Origin: Bacillus sp. Marseille-Q3570
GTDB lineage: Bacteria; Bacillota; Bacilli; Bacillales; Fictibacillaceae
Assembly (NCBI RefSeq): GCF_946151055.1
Contig: NZ_CAMGYZ010000017.1
Location: 1 to 64,000 of the forward strand
DNA: 64,000 nt
Direction: 5' to 3'
Positions 50,415 through 59,354 of this stretch are shown here, piece after piece. Within the stretch, counting starts at the first letter, position 1, and each line of letters opens with the position of its first letter. The notes beneath the pieces were generated by a model that was not told where the DNA came from, searched no databases, and was given only the letters and a program-made list of their open reading frames with translations. The translations under genes were made by a program, and so were the position numbers.

Positions 50415-52475
50415 ATGGCGCGGCTTAAGATCATATTACTTTTGACCGTTGCTGTTGTCCTTTTTGGTACATCAACGGCATCCGCAGAAGCACCTTTCAT
50501 CACCTATACATTTGATAAAGATGACTACCCGATCTACACCCAGACAGCATACCAGCCGATCGGGACCATCGATGGATTCGACATTCCTTCCGACGAATCG
50601 GACCCTCTTGCCGGAGAGAGTGATCCATTGTTTCAACCAGAGGATATCTTCATCGATAAAAACGACACGATCTATGTTGCGGATACAGGCAATTCAAGGA
50701 TTGTCGTATTTGATTCGTTCGGAAATTTCCAGCGAATTGTCGGGGAAGATGTCCTGTCAAAACCTACAGGTGTATTCGTTGATGATGAGGGCTTCATTTA
50801 TGTAGCGGATTATCAAAAAAAGAAAGTATTCAAATTCAAAAAAGACGGATCACTCGCTTTTGAATATGAAAAACCGGAATCAGTCATCTATGGAAAGAAG
50901 AGTCCCTTCAATCCAACTAAAGTCATCATCGATAAACAGAAGAATGTCTACATAGTCGGTGATGGATCGACGCAAGGATTGATCCAGCTTGGTCCGGAAG
51001 GAGACTTCCTCGGTTATTACGGGGGGAATCGTACAAGTTTCGATTTCGTCCAACAGATGCAGAAGATGCTTTATACCGAGAAACAGTATAGTCAATTGAT
51101 GAAGAAATACCCTCCTTCAGCCACGAATGTCGCAGTTGATGACGAAGGGCTGATCTATACGAGTACAGCAGGGTTGAAAACAGAAACGATCAAGAAACTG
51201 AATGTAGCAGGTGAAAATCTTCTGCCAGATGTATCTGCATCAAATAATATCGCGGATATAACCGTTGATCAGGATAAGAATATTTTTGCTGTTGATTCAA
51301 AGTATGGATACATCTTCGAATACGATCCAGATGGAAATCTATTGTTTGTTTTTGGGGGACTGAACACTGGTAACCAGAGACTAGGATTATTTAAAACACC
51401 TTCTGGAATCGCTGTTTCTTCCGACCATAAATTGTTCGTCCTGGACAAGAAACAAAGTAATATTCAAATTTTGAAGCCTACTGAATTCACAAGTTTGATC
51501 CATGACGCAATCGCTCTTAATTCAGACGGAAAATATCTGGAAAGTGAACAATATTGGAACGAAGTACTGAAGCGGAACAGCATGTTTTCCCTTGCTCACA
51601 ACGGAATCGGAAAGGCAGCCTTCAAAAAAGGGAATTATGAAAAAGCCCTTGAAGAATTCAGGCTTGCCGGGAACGATGAGAGCTTATCAGAAGCGTATTG
51701 GGAAATCAGAAGGAACTGGTTGATGAAATATGTTTCCTGGGTTTTGATCGGAATCGTTCTTCTGGGATTATCGATTTTCCTGGTAAAGAGACTGTACAGA
51801 AAATATGGATATGGAAGCAAGATGGTAGACCTGTGGAACAAATTCAGAAAGATTGAGATCGTCTCCCACTTATTACATGTTTTCCGAATGTTAAGGCATC
51901 CAGTCGACGGTTTTTATGAGTTGAGAACGAACCAAAGAACTTCTGTCTTCTCTGCAACGTTATTATTGCTGTTCCTTTTCATTGTGCATATCTACACGAT
52001 TTTTGAAACAAATGCATTATTCAGCGACGTCGATACGAATCGGGTCAACATCATGACAGAACTGTATAAAGTCTATCTCCCATTGTTAGCATGGGTCATT
52101 TGCAACTACTTGATCAGTACCATCAACGATGGAATAGGTAAATTCAAGAGTGTTTATATTGGTACGGTCTATGCCTTGAGTCCGTATCTCATCTTTTCAA
52201 TCCCTGTCACGTTGATGTCAAAAGGGCTGACGAATATGGAAGTTGTCCTTTATGACTTCTCTAAAAAAGCGATCATCCTGTGGAGCGCCTTTCTTCTCTT
52301 CATGATGGTGAAAGAGATCCATTCTTATGAAATCGGGCAGACGATCAAAAACATGGTTCTCAGTGTCGCCGGCATGCTTGTATTAGGAATCATTTCGTTC
52401 ATCCTATTCGGTCTCTCCAATCAGGTGATCGATTTCATGTACTCTATCTTCCAAGAGGTGAAGCTTCGTGTCTAA
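50415..52475 (+). CDS. Exported NHL-repeat / TPR-like / Yip1-domain membrane protein
   Basis: A 686-residue protein of rare layout. Signal peptide about 1-25 (ILLLTVAVVLFGTSTASA). A beta-propeller of NHL repeats follows (about 45-355), with units such as FQPEDIFIDKNDTIYVADTGNSRIVVFD and LSKPTGVFVDDEGFIYVADYQKKKVFKF. A TPR-like pair (about 365-425, ALNSDGKYLESEQYWNEVLKRN and AAFKKGNYEKALEEFRLAG) leads to a transmembrane helix (about 438-458), a cytosolic stretch and a Yip1-type domain of five helices (about 510-680, HPVDGFYELRTN opening). Its role is unknown; scaffolding of the transport complex is an inference. GGGAGGAGG precedes ATG 50429-region start at 50415. Its end overlaps the DUF5696 gene by 8 bp. 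Confidence 0.85.
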   Translation: MARLKIILLLTVAVVLFGTSTASAEAPFITYTFDKDDYPIYTQTAYQPIGTIDGFDIPSDESDPLAGESDPLFQPEDIFIDKNDTIYVADTGNSRIVVFDSFGNFQRIVGEDVLSKPTGVFVDDEGFIYVADYQKKKVFKFKKDGSLAFEYEKPESVIYGKKSPFNPTKVIIDKQKNVYIVGDGSTQGLIQLGPEGDFLGYYGGNRTSFDFVQQMQKMLYTEKQYSQLMKKYPPSATNVAVDDEGLIYTSTAGLKTETIKKLNVAGENLLPDVSASNNIADITVDQDKNIFAVDSKYGYIFEYDPDGNLLFVFGGLNTGNQRLGLFKTPSGIAVSSDHKLFVLDKKQSNIQILKPTEFTSLIHDAIALNSDGKYLESEQYWNEVLKRNSMFSLAHNGIGKAAFKKGNYEKALEEFRLAGNDESLSEAYWEIRRNWLMKYVSWVLIGIVLLGLSIFLVKRLYRKYGYGSKMVDLWNKFRKIEIVSHLLHVFRMLRHPVDGFYELRTNQRTSVFSATLLLLFLFIVHIYTIFETNALFSDVDTNRVNIMTELYKVYLPLLAWVICNYLISTINDGIGKFKSVYIGTVYALSPYLIFSIPVTLMSKGLTNMEVVLYDFSKKAIILWSAFLLFMMVKEIHSYEIGQTIKNMVLSVAGMLVLGIISFILFGLSNQVIDFMYSIFQEVKLRV

Positions 52476-54783
52476 TAAAAAGAAAATGGTCATCATGCTC
52501 GGAAGCATCCTCCTGATGATTTTTCTAACCTATCAAATAGGATACAGTGAAGAAAACAAAAAGGAGAAGCCGGATAATCAAGAGGAGGAAGTCACTCATA
52601 GTACCTTTCAATTCAAAGGGAACGATTTCACCCAGCCTGAACAAGAAATGGAAAAGGATCTCCCGGTCAAGGAAATCCCAGAGGAGTACGATCTGGCTAC
52701 TGAAAATGAGAAGCTCCAACTTTACGTTTCTCCACAAACCTTGAATATCATGATTAAAAATAAACAAACAGGTTATGTGTGGAGTTCAGTACCTGATGAA
52801 TCAGTTTTAAAAGATACCAGGTTGAATGACGAATGGGCTGCCACTGTAACCTCACCGGTTGTTGTCCAATATTTCAATAAAGATGACATGCTCAAATCAG
52901 GAAGCTATGTATCTCTTAAAGGTGCGGTTGAACATCTCGAAAAGACGAAGGATGGTTTCAGAGCTGATTTTAAATTGGAAGAACTGGAAGTGGACATGTC
53001 CATTGAAGTCGTTTTGGAAGAGGATTCATTGGTCGTTCATATGCCTGATGAGACTTTCAAAGAAAATGGAGAGCAAAAGATCGCTTCTGTCCAGCTGTTT
53101 CCTTTTCTGGGAGCAGTGAAAAAAGAAGACATACCAGGCTATATGTTCATACCCGATGGAAGCGGGGCACTTATCCGCTATCAAGCCGAGCATCCGCTAT
53201 ATGATTCTCCGTACATCGGGAAAATCTATGGTAAAGATGAGGCGGTCGAGTCAAAAGGTGACTGGGAAGTGAAACCACAGTCGATATCGGTTCCGGTCTT
53301 TGGCATGGTACATGGTGTAAAGAAAAATGGGTTCATCGGGATCGTTGAAAAAGGGAAATTCAATTCAGAAATCGTCGCCTACCCAAGCGGCGTCAATACC
53401 GATTTCAATTGGCTATCGCCAAGATTCATCGTCAGGTATCCTTATTTCCAGCCTACGAGTAAGAGTATGGGTGGAATCAACACTTTTCAAAAAGAGAGGC
53501 TGCATGAAGATAAGGAAATCCGTTATGTTTTCTTATCAGAAAAGGATTCCGATTATGTTGGCATGGCGAAAACATATCGGGAATATCTGGAGAATAACGA
53601 GCAGATCAAAGTATCGGAAAATAAGAATTCAGATGAGGATGTTCCTGTAAGAGTCGAATTCCTTGGTGGCGAAATGGAACCTGGACTCATCGGGAATAAG
53701 CTTGTCTCGATGACGACATTCGATCAAGCCCAGATGATCATAGATGATTTGGAGAAATCCGGAGTCGATAAAATGACCGCTGTATACAGGGGATGGAGCA
53801 AGGGAGGTCTGACTGGTGGAAATCCAGCGAAATTCCCCGTGGAAGATAAATTAGGCGGTGGAGAAGGAATCGAAGAATTGAAAGAACACCTTGAGAAAAA
53901 AGGAATTCCCCTCTATCTTTATACGAATTATACAAAGGCATATGGGGATCAGGATAATTTTGATGTACAAGTGGATGGTGTAAGAAGGATCAGCAACCGG
54001 ATCCTTGAACATTCGTTTTCCAATAATCTAGTAGATGAAAAGTTCTCTGATCTGAAAATCAATTATATGAACCCAGATAAAGCGTTGGAAATCGCAAGTG
54101 AAGATATGAAGCAATTTGAGAAATTGGGAATTGAAGGGGTTTCCATTGAAGATACAGGTTCGATCCTGTATTCAGACCATCATTCCAAAAGCAGGCTTTC
54201 CAGGGAAGAATCAGCTTCTAAATATGCAGAATTAGCTGACACTTTTTCAAAAAGTGTGGATAGAGTGGCGTTCTATCAACCGAATGACTATTTGTTCAAG
54301 TATAGTGATGAAATTTTCAGTATTCCTATGAGCTCATCACGGTACGCCTATGAAACAGACTCTGTACCATTCCTACAAATCGTGATGCATGGGTCGATTG
54401 ATTATTACACGACTTTTTCAAACTATCATGCCGACCCAAAAAAACAATTGTTGAGGATGATTGAATACGGTGCATATCCATCCTTCTACTTGACCCATGA
54501 ACCCTCATGGAAGCTGCAAAACACACCGTCCAAGGATCTTTTCACATCTTCCTATGAAGACTGGAGCGAAGATGTCGTCAGTCAGTACAAGCTAGTTAAT
54601 AAAGCACTGAAAAAGGTCCAGAACGCTTCGATTGAAGATAGGAAGGTCATCGAGCTTGGTGTTGTGGAAGTCACTTATTCCAATGACGTGAAAATCATCG
54701 TCAACTACAACACGAAAGAGATGGAAGTCAATGATCACAAGATCGGAGCACTAGATTTCAAACTAATCGAAGGAGGGGATTAA
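52468..54783 (+). CDS. Membrane-anchored DUF5696 protein, glycosidase-like fold suspected
   Basis: A 771-residue protein with an N-terminal signal anchor (about 5-25, MVIMLGSILLMIFLTYQIGY) and a charged linker. A beta-rich domain (about 70-330) begins YDLATENEKLQLYVSPQTLNIMIKNKQTGYVWSS and carries GYMFIPDGSGALIRY. A segment from about 385 to 690 looks like a TIM barrel: VPVRVEFLGGEME, MTAVYRGWSKGG, GIPLYLYTNYTKAYG, GIEGVSIEDTGSILYSD with Glu561 and Asp562 at a strand end, and AYPSFYLTHEPSW. This order resembles large glycosidases such as clan members with a mutarotase-like front domain, but no activity is established for DUF5696. It overlaps the NHL/Yip1 gene by 8 bp, a sign of tight co-expression. 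Confidence 0.8.
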   Translation: MSNKKKMVIMLGSILLMIFLTYQIGYSEENKKEKPDNQEEEVTHSTFQFKGNDFTQPEQEMEKDLPVKEIPEEYDLATENEKLQLYVSPQTLNIMIKNKQTGYVWSSVPDESVLKDTRLNDEWAATVTSPVVVQYFNKDDMLKSGSYVSLKGAVEHLEKTKDGFRADFKLEELEVDMSIEVVLEEDSLVVHMPDETFKENGEQKIASVQLFPFLGAVKKEDIPGYMFIPDGSGALIRYQAEHPLYDSPYIGKIYGKDEAVESKGDWEVKPQSISVPVFGMVHGVKKNGFIGIVEKGKFNSEIVAYPSGVNTDFNWLSPRFIVRYPYFQPTSKSMGGINTFQKERLHEDKEIRYVFLSEKDSDYVGMAKTYREYLENNEQIKVSENKNSDEDVPVRVEFLGGEMEPGLIGNKLVSMTTFDQAQMIIDDLEKSGVDKMTAVYRGWSKGGLTGGNPAKFPVEDKLGGGEGIEELKEHLEKKGIPLYLYTNYTKAYGDQDNFDVQVDGVRRISNRILEHSFSNNLVDEKFSDLKINYMNPDKALEIASEDMKQFEKLGIEGVSIEDTGSILYSDHHSKSRLSREESASKYAELADTFSKSVDRVAFYQPNDYLFKYSDEIFSIPMSSSRYAYETDSVPFLQIVMHGSIDYYTTFSNYHADPKKQLLRMIEYGAYPSFYLTHEPSWKLQNTPSKDLFTSSYEDWSEDVVSQYKLVNKALKKVQNASIEDRKVIELGVVEVTYSNDVKIIVNYNTKEMEVNDHKIGALDFKLIEGGD

Positions 54784-54790
54784 GCTGAGA

Positions 54791-55663
54791 GTGCCATCGT
54801 TCAATCGGAGAACAAGAGAATACTTCACAGGATACATGTTCATCCTGCCATGGTTGATTGGATTCGTGCTCTTCATGGCGTATCCTCTCTTTTACTCCCT
54901 TTTTATGAGTTTCAATAAGGTGTATGTGACAGCGTCTGGTATCAAAACGACCTTTTTGAAATGGGAAAACTATAAATTCGCTTTTTTATCAGATCCTCAT
55001 TTTTTAGAAGAGTTGATCATGTTTTTGAAATCCGTCGTGTTACTGATTCCGATTGTCATCGTCTTTTCGCTCATAGTCGCGTTGATGATCAATCAACCGA
55101 TCCGGGGGAAAGGCCTTTTCAGGGCGATTTTCTTCCTTCCTGTCATCATCACAAGTGGTGAGGTAGTGAATGAACTGTTCGCGCAAGGGGCTGCAACGAT
55201 TCCGATCATTGAACGATACGGGATCATCGACTTTCTGGATGCCAATTTAAGTCCGTCCTGGGCGGCACCGATCATCAATGTCATCGAGCAGTTGATCATC
55301 ATCCTCTGGTATTCCGGGGTTCAGATATTGATTTTCCTGGCCGGATTGCAAAAAGTGAATAAACAGATTTATGAGGCAGCCGCCATCGACGGGGCATCTC
55401 CCTGGGAAATCTTTTGGAAGATCACGTTGCCGAGTATCAAGCCTTTTATCCTTGTCAATATCATCTATACCACAGTCGATCTTTCTACGAATTCGTTGAA
55501 TAACGTGATCGTGTTGATCAAGGAGAACATGTTCAAGGTGGAGACGGGATTCGGCTATGCCACGGCCTTGTCGTGGATCTATTTCCTGATCATCTTCATC
55601 ATTTTGCTTATCTCGATTTTCCTGTTCACAAGGAAGGAAAGATTGGAATTCAAAAAATCTTAA
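54791..55663 (+). CDS. Sugar ABC transporter permease (second pair, MalF type)
   Basis: A 290-residue permease with six helices. EAA loop: YEAAAIDGASPWEIFWKITLPSIKP. The N-terminus RTREYFTGYMFILPWLIGFVLFMAYPLFYSLFMSFN is characteristic of the YtcQ/YteP-linked sugar permease group. AAGGAGGGG lies 10 bases before GTG 54791; an in-frame CTG at 54785 is less likely. It directly follows the DUF5696 gene (7 bp), so its expression is tied to that of the exported proteins. Confidence 0.88.
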   Translation: MPSFNRRTREYFTGYMFILPWLIGFVLFMAYPLFYSLFMSFNKVYVTASGIKTTFLKWENYKFAFLSDPHFLEELIMFLKSVVLLIPIVIVFSLIVALMINQPIRGKGLFRAIFFLPVIITSGEVVNELFAQGAATIPIIERYGIIDFLDANLSPSWAAPIINVIEQLIIILWYSGVQILIFLAGLQKVNKQIYEAAAIDGASPWEIFWKITLPSIKPFILVNIIYTTVDLSTNSLNNVIVLIKENMFKVETGFGYATALSWIYFLIIFIILLISIFLFTRKERLEFKKS

Positions 55664-55685
55664 CCAAGTAGGATGTGGGCACCTA

Positions 55686-56657
55686 ATGAAACTGGACTAT
55701 GCCACAAATAGAACGATAATAAAAAAAGTGAATACGGTCGGAACGAGGATGAAGAAACTATTAATGGGAATGCAGGGGAACGATGGTCTTGTTTTCAAGA
55801 CGTTCATTTATGCCCTCTTGATCAGTGTAGGTTTCATCTATTTGTATCCGATCCTTTATATGGTTTCAGAGAGCTTCAAGAGTTTGAGAGATTTGTTGGA
55901 CCCCACAGTTCTCTGGATTCCGAAAGAGTTGTATTTTGATAACTTTGTAAAGGCTTGGAATGTTCTCGAATTTCCGAAGACATTCATGACTTCGTTGTTG
56001 AATTCTGTCTTACCTGCTGTCGCCCAGATGGTTTCATGCGCGATTGTAGGATTCGGGTTTGCGAGATTCAAGTTCCCAGGTAAGAATATTCTCTTTGGTC
56101 TGATGCTTCTGACCTTCATCATCCCGACACAGATCGTGATGATTCCTATGTTCCTCATGTTCGAGCAATATGGAATGCTAGGGACACCACTGCCATTCAT
56201 CTTGCCAGCGATTTTTGCAGGAGGAATCAAGAGTGCGTTGTTCATCTTGATTTACACACAATTTTTCAAATCGATTCCTCAAGTTCTTGATGAATCAGCA
56301 CAGTTGGATGGAGCAAATTACCTGACCATCTTTTTCAGGATCATCTTACCGATCTCGATCCCGGCGTTGGTCGTTGTCTTCTTGTTTTCATTAGTCTGGC
56401 ACTGGAACGAGACGTATACGGCTTCCCTCTATTTAGGGGACAGCATGTCGACACTACCGTTGAAGTTGAAAGAGTTCAATGATTCGTTCAAAGCCCTCTA
56501 CTCATCAGCCGAAGCGGGAGGAAAGGGTGCAGACATCAATGAATCGATCAAATTTGCTGGAACAGTTCTGGTCATTCTCCCGCTTCTGGTCCTTTATATG
56601 TTTGCGCAAAAGTGGTTTGTCGAAGTGCTTGATAAAACAGGAATCACCGGCGAATAG
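55686..56657 (+). CDS. Carbohydrate ABC transporter permease (second pair, MalG type)
   Basis: A 323-residue permease. The first 35 residues are polar and cytosolic, followed by six helices. EAA-like loop: DESAQLDGANYLTIFFRIILPISIPA. The large loop near GDSMSTLPLKLKEFNDSFKALYSSAEAGGKGADINE is longer than in usual MalG proteins. Start ATG 55686 lies 22 bp after the partner gene, with no strong ribosome site, so coupling is likely. It completes the second channel. A 14-bp operator-like palindrome follows before the next gene. Confidence 0.88.
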   Translation: MKLDYATNRTIIKKVNTVGTRMKKLLMGMQGNDGLVFKTFIYALLISVGFIYLYPILYMVSESFKSLRDLLDPTVLWIPKELYFDNFVKAWNVLEFPKTFMTSLLNSVLPAVAQMVSCAIVGFGFARFKFPGKNILFGLMLLTFIIPTQIVMIPMFLMFEQYGMLGTPLPFILPAIFAGGIKSALFILIYTQFFKSIPQVLDESAQLDGANYLTIFFRIILPISIPALVVVFLFSLVWHWNETYTASLYLGDSMSTLPLKLKEFNDSFKALYSSAEAGGKGADINESIKFAGTVLVILPLLVLYMFAQKWFVEVLDKTGITGE

Positions 56658-56683
56658 GAATCAGGAAAAAATTTTGTAGGTTA

Positions 56684-56697
56684 TTGAAACGTTTCAA
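56684..56697. promoter_or_regulatory. Putative LacI-family operator 3
   Basis: Perfect 14-bp palindrome TTGAAACGTTTCAA, 42 bp before the oxidoreductase gene. Its centre (AACGTT) equals that of the 43080 site. It marks a second control point inside the locus. Confidence 0.65.
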
Positions 56698-56738
56698 ATA
56701 ATAATCTGAGGCAAGATCAAGTTCAGTTTGGAGGCGAT

Positions 56739-57902
56739 ATGATGGACAAAATTCGTGTAGGGATCATCGGTGTAGGAAATATGGGGACTGCCCATTCCGC
56801 TATGATTTTGAATGATCAGATCAAAGGGGCAGAGCTGACAGCTGTTTGTGATGTTCGGGAGGAAAGACAGAAATGGGCTAGAGAAAACCTCGGGGATGAT
56901 GTGGAGGTGTATCGAACGCCGCATGAATTGATTACCTCTGGCCGAGTTGATGGTGTGATCATTGCAACACCTCATTACCAACATTCAGAAATCGCTATGA
57001 CTGCCTTTGAACATGATCTTCATGTACTATGTGAAAAACCTGCTGGCGTTTACACAAAACAAGTCAGGGCAATGAATGAGGCCGCAGCACAAGCCGATAA
57101 GGTTTTTGCCATCATGTATAACCAGCGGACGAATCCGGTATTTCAAAAAGTCCGGGACCTTGTCGTCTCTGGCGAACTTGGGGAAATCAGAAGGACAATC
57201 TGGGTCATTGATTGGTACCGTTCCCAAAGCTATTATGACTCCGGTTCCTGGCGGGCGACCTGGGCAGGTGAAGGAGGCGGAGTGTTGATCAATCAATGTC
57301 CTCACCAGTTGGATTTGTGGCAGTGGACGATCAATATGATGCCGAAACGGGTTCGAGCCTTCTGTAATTTTGGAAAGTATCGTGATGTTGAAGTGGAAGA
57401 TGATGTAACGGCGTATGTGGAATACGAAAACGGAGCCACTGGATTGTTTGTCACCTCGACTGGAATGGCGCCAGAAACGAATCGGTTTGAAATATACGGG
57501 GATCGAGGGAAACTGATCGTCGAAGATAATAAAATCACTTTCTGGCGGAACCGGATTCCGGAAACCCAATTCAACCAGGAATGGAAAGGCGGATTCGGTC
57601 TCCCGGAAAATTGGAAATGTGAGATTCCGGTGCAAGGGATTGAAACAGGGCATGGGGGAATCATGACGAACTGGGTTGATGCGATTCTTCATGGCAGTCC
57701 TTTGATCGCCCCAGGTGAGGAAGGGATCAAAGGTTTGACGCTTTCCAATGCGATGCATTTATCCACTTGGACGGATACATGGGTTGAGCTGCCGATCGAT
57801 GAGGATCAATTCTTTGAAAACCTGCAGGATCGGATTGCTCAATCCTCGTATGATGAGGAAAAAGCTGAAGACAAAACACTTGATGTGAAGGGGACATTTT
57901 AA
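56739..57902 (+). CDS. Gfo/Idh/MocA-family sugar oxidoreductase
   Basis: A 387-residue NAD(P)-dependent dehydrogenase. The Rossmann motif is VGIIGVGNMGTAHSAM at residues 5-20, with the EKP motif in LHVLCEKPAGVYTKQ (catalytic Lys region) and the substrate-domain stretch GGGVLINQCPHQLDLWQW holding the conserved Asp and His. The family oxidises or reduces a ring hydroxyl of sugars, inositols or glycosides. GGAGGCGAT precedes ATG 56739; ATG 56742 is an alternative. It lies in a catabolic context with an isomerase and beta-glycosidases, so it may act on the imported sugar or a 3-keto-glycoside. Confidence 0.9.
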   Translation: MMDKIRVGIIGVGNMGTAHSAMILNDQIKGAELTAVCDVREERQKWARENLGDDVEVYRTPHELITSGRVDGVIIATPHYQHSEIAMTAFEHDLHVLCEKPAGVYTKQVRAMNEAAAQADKVFAIMYNQRTNPVFQKVRDLVVSGELGEIRRTIWVIDWYRSQSYYDSGSWRATWAGEGGGVLINQCPHQLDLWQWTINMMPKRVRAFCNFGKYRDVEVEDDVTAYVEYENGATGLFVTSTGMAPETNRFEIYGDRGKLIVEDNKITFWRNRIPETQFNQEWKGGFGLPENWKCEIPVQGIETGHGGIMTNWVDAILHGSPLIAPGEEGIKGLTLSNAMHLSTWTDTWVELPIDEDQFFENLQDRIAQSSYDEEKAEDKTLDVKGTF

Positions 57903-57943
57903 AAGCTGTAGATTGTATTTTAATAAGGCTGTTTTCGCAAACT

Positions 57944-58132
57944 TTGTTGCTCTTTAAAGTCGTTGATTTCCGCTCCAGGATGCTCGCTTTCCGCGGGGCG
58001 TGCGGTGAGCCCACTCGTCGCCTTGCGACATTGAATGGTCTCACCTGTCCCGCTGATCCCGCAGGAGTCTCGCACCTTGCTCTCCAATCAACTAGCACAA
58101 GGTGAGTTTTTAAAAATGACTCAAAAGCAACA
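57944..58132. repeat. CGCGGGGCG-type dispersed element, copy without insert
   Basis: Bounded by TTGTTGCTCTTTAAAG and AAAAGCAACAA-type ends that are inverted to each other. Interior has CTCGCTTTCCGCGGGGCGTG, CTGATCCCGCAGGAGTCTCG and CTCCAATCAACT. It corresponds to 22485-22850 but lacks the MITE-like insert at TTTAAA. Confidence 0.9.
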
Positions 58133-58255
58133 ATCAGAAAACAACCTTTAATAAAGACTGTTTAAAGTTAATTGCTAATGGAAGTGGAGGTGCTGAAACC
58201 TTTTGCAGTTTGCCGACCGTAAGCTAGTTATTTCCAAAACAGCCTTTTATAAAGA

Positions 58256-58442
58256 TTAACGGACACAGGAGACCTTATTTTGCCCAAACAAGACGATTTT
58301 ACAAAACTAACGGACACCAGGGCCCTTATTTCGTGCAAAATCATAAAAATCAGCTGTAAAAGATACAAATAGCGTCTCTGGTGTCCGTTAGATCTCAAAA
58401 AAACATCAATATGTCATAAATAACGTCTCTGGTGTCCGTTAA
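58256..58442. repeat. Family A palindromic repeat
   Basis: Left units TTAACGGACACAGGAGACC and CTAACGGACACCAGGGCCC about 50 bp apart; right units ending GGTGTCCGTTAG and GGTGTCCGTTAA about 52 bp apart. With 57944-58132 it fills most of the 648-bp gene-free spacer 57903-58550. Confidence 0.92.
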
Positions 58443-58550
58443 CTTATCAACATGCCTCACTACGAGGCTTTCCCGAAAGAATTCACTTATTTTTATTGTT
58501 GAAAAACCTTTCTCAGAATCTGATGCTACAAACCAGGGAGGAGTTATGAT

Positions 58551-59324
58551 ATGAAGCATAAATTTGCAGCGCAGTTGTTTACTGTGAGAGATCTGCTCAA
58601 GGATGATTTTCCAGGAGTGTTACGAGAATTGAAAGAGATGGGGTGGTCTGGTGTCCAGATCAGCGGACTCTTCGGTTATTCGAAAGAGGAGATTGCGGCA
58701 GTTTTACAAGAAACCGGTTTAAAAGCTGCTGGTGTCCATGTGGGGATCGATCGATTACGGGAAGACCTGCAGGCAGTGGTTGAAGAAGCTGAGGTTTTCA
58801 ATACGAAAGACATTGTTTGTCCATACGTACCTGATGAGCTGCGGACGGTTGAAGGCTATCAAGCGATTAAGCGGGACTTGAATGAAATTGCAAACAAGCT
58901 GGAAGGTGACGGTTACAGAATCAGCTATCATAACCACGATTTTGAATTCGAGACTATTATCAACGGTACACCAGCGCTGGAATATATGCTTGACCCTGAT
59001 GAAGAGAACCAGGTATTTGCGGAGATTGATACGTATTGGGTCAAGAAAGCAGGCTATGATCCTTTAAACTTCATCCAAAAATATTCTTATCGGATGCCGA
59101 TCATCCATCTTAAGGATATGACTCTTGACGATAATCAGACTTTTGCAGAGGTAGGAACAGGATCCATTGATTTCAAGCCGATTTTGACATGGGGTGAAGA
59201 AAATGGGGTCGAGTGGTACGCTGTCGAGCAGGATGAATGTCCAGGTGACCCGATGGACAGCTTGCAAATCAGTCTCGACAATTTGAATGGAATGGTGGAA
59301 AAACGGACGACCAAAACCAATTGA
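58551..59324 (+). CDS. Sugar phosphate isomerase/epimerase family protein (xylose isomerase-like TIM barrel)
   Basis: A 257-residue TIM barrel of the AP-endonuclease-2/IolE-like family. Metal-site residues are visible in DIVCPYVPDE, RISYHNHDFEFE, FAEIDTYWVKKAGYDP, MPIIHLKDM and WYAVEQDECPGDP, matching the Glu/His/Asp/Glu set that binds Mn or Mg. Family members are 3-keto-sugar epimerases or dehydratases, and are often paired with Gfo/Idh/MocA oxidoreductases, as here. GGGAGGAG precedes ATG 58551. The next gene starts 30 bp later, so it is likely in the same unit as the GH35 gene. Confidence 0.88.
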   Translation: MKHKFAAQLFTVRDLLKDDFPGVLRELKEMGWSGVQISGLFGYSKEEIAAVLQETGLKAAGVHVGIDRLREDLQAVVEEAEVFNTKDIVCPYVPDELRTVEGYQAIKRDLNEIANKLEGDGYRISYHNHDFEFETIINGTPALEYMLDPDEENQVFAEIDTYWVKKAGYDPLNFIQKYSYRMPIIHLKDMTLDDNQTFAEVGTGSIDFKPILTWGEENGVEWYAVEQDECPGDPMDSLQISLDNLNGMVEKRTTKTN

Positions 59325-59354
59325 CAGTAGAGGAATCCAAGGAGGAAACAATTA

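Noticed and set aside
56684-56697. CcpA cre site
   Set aside because: The palindrome is centred on AACGTT and the bases do not align with the cre consensus WTGNAANCGNWNNCW; a LacI-type operator fits better.
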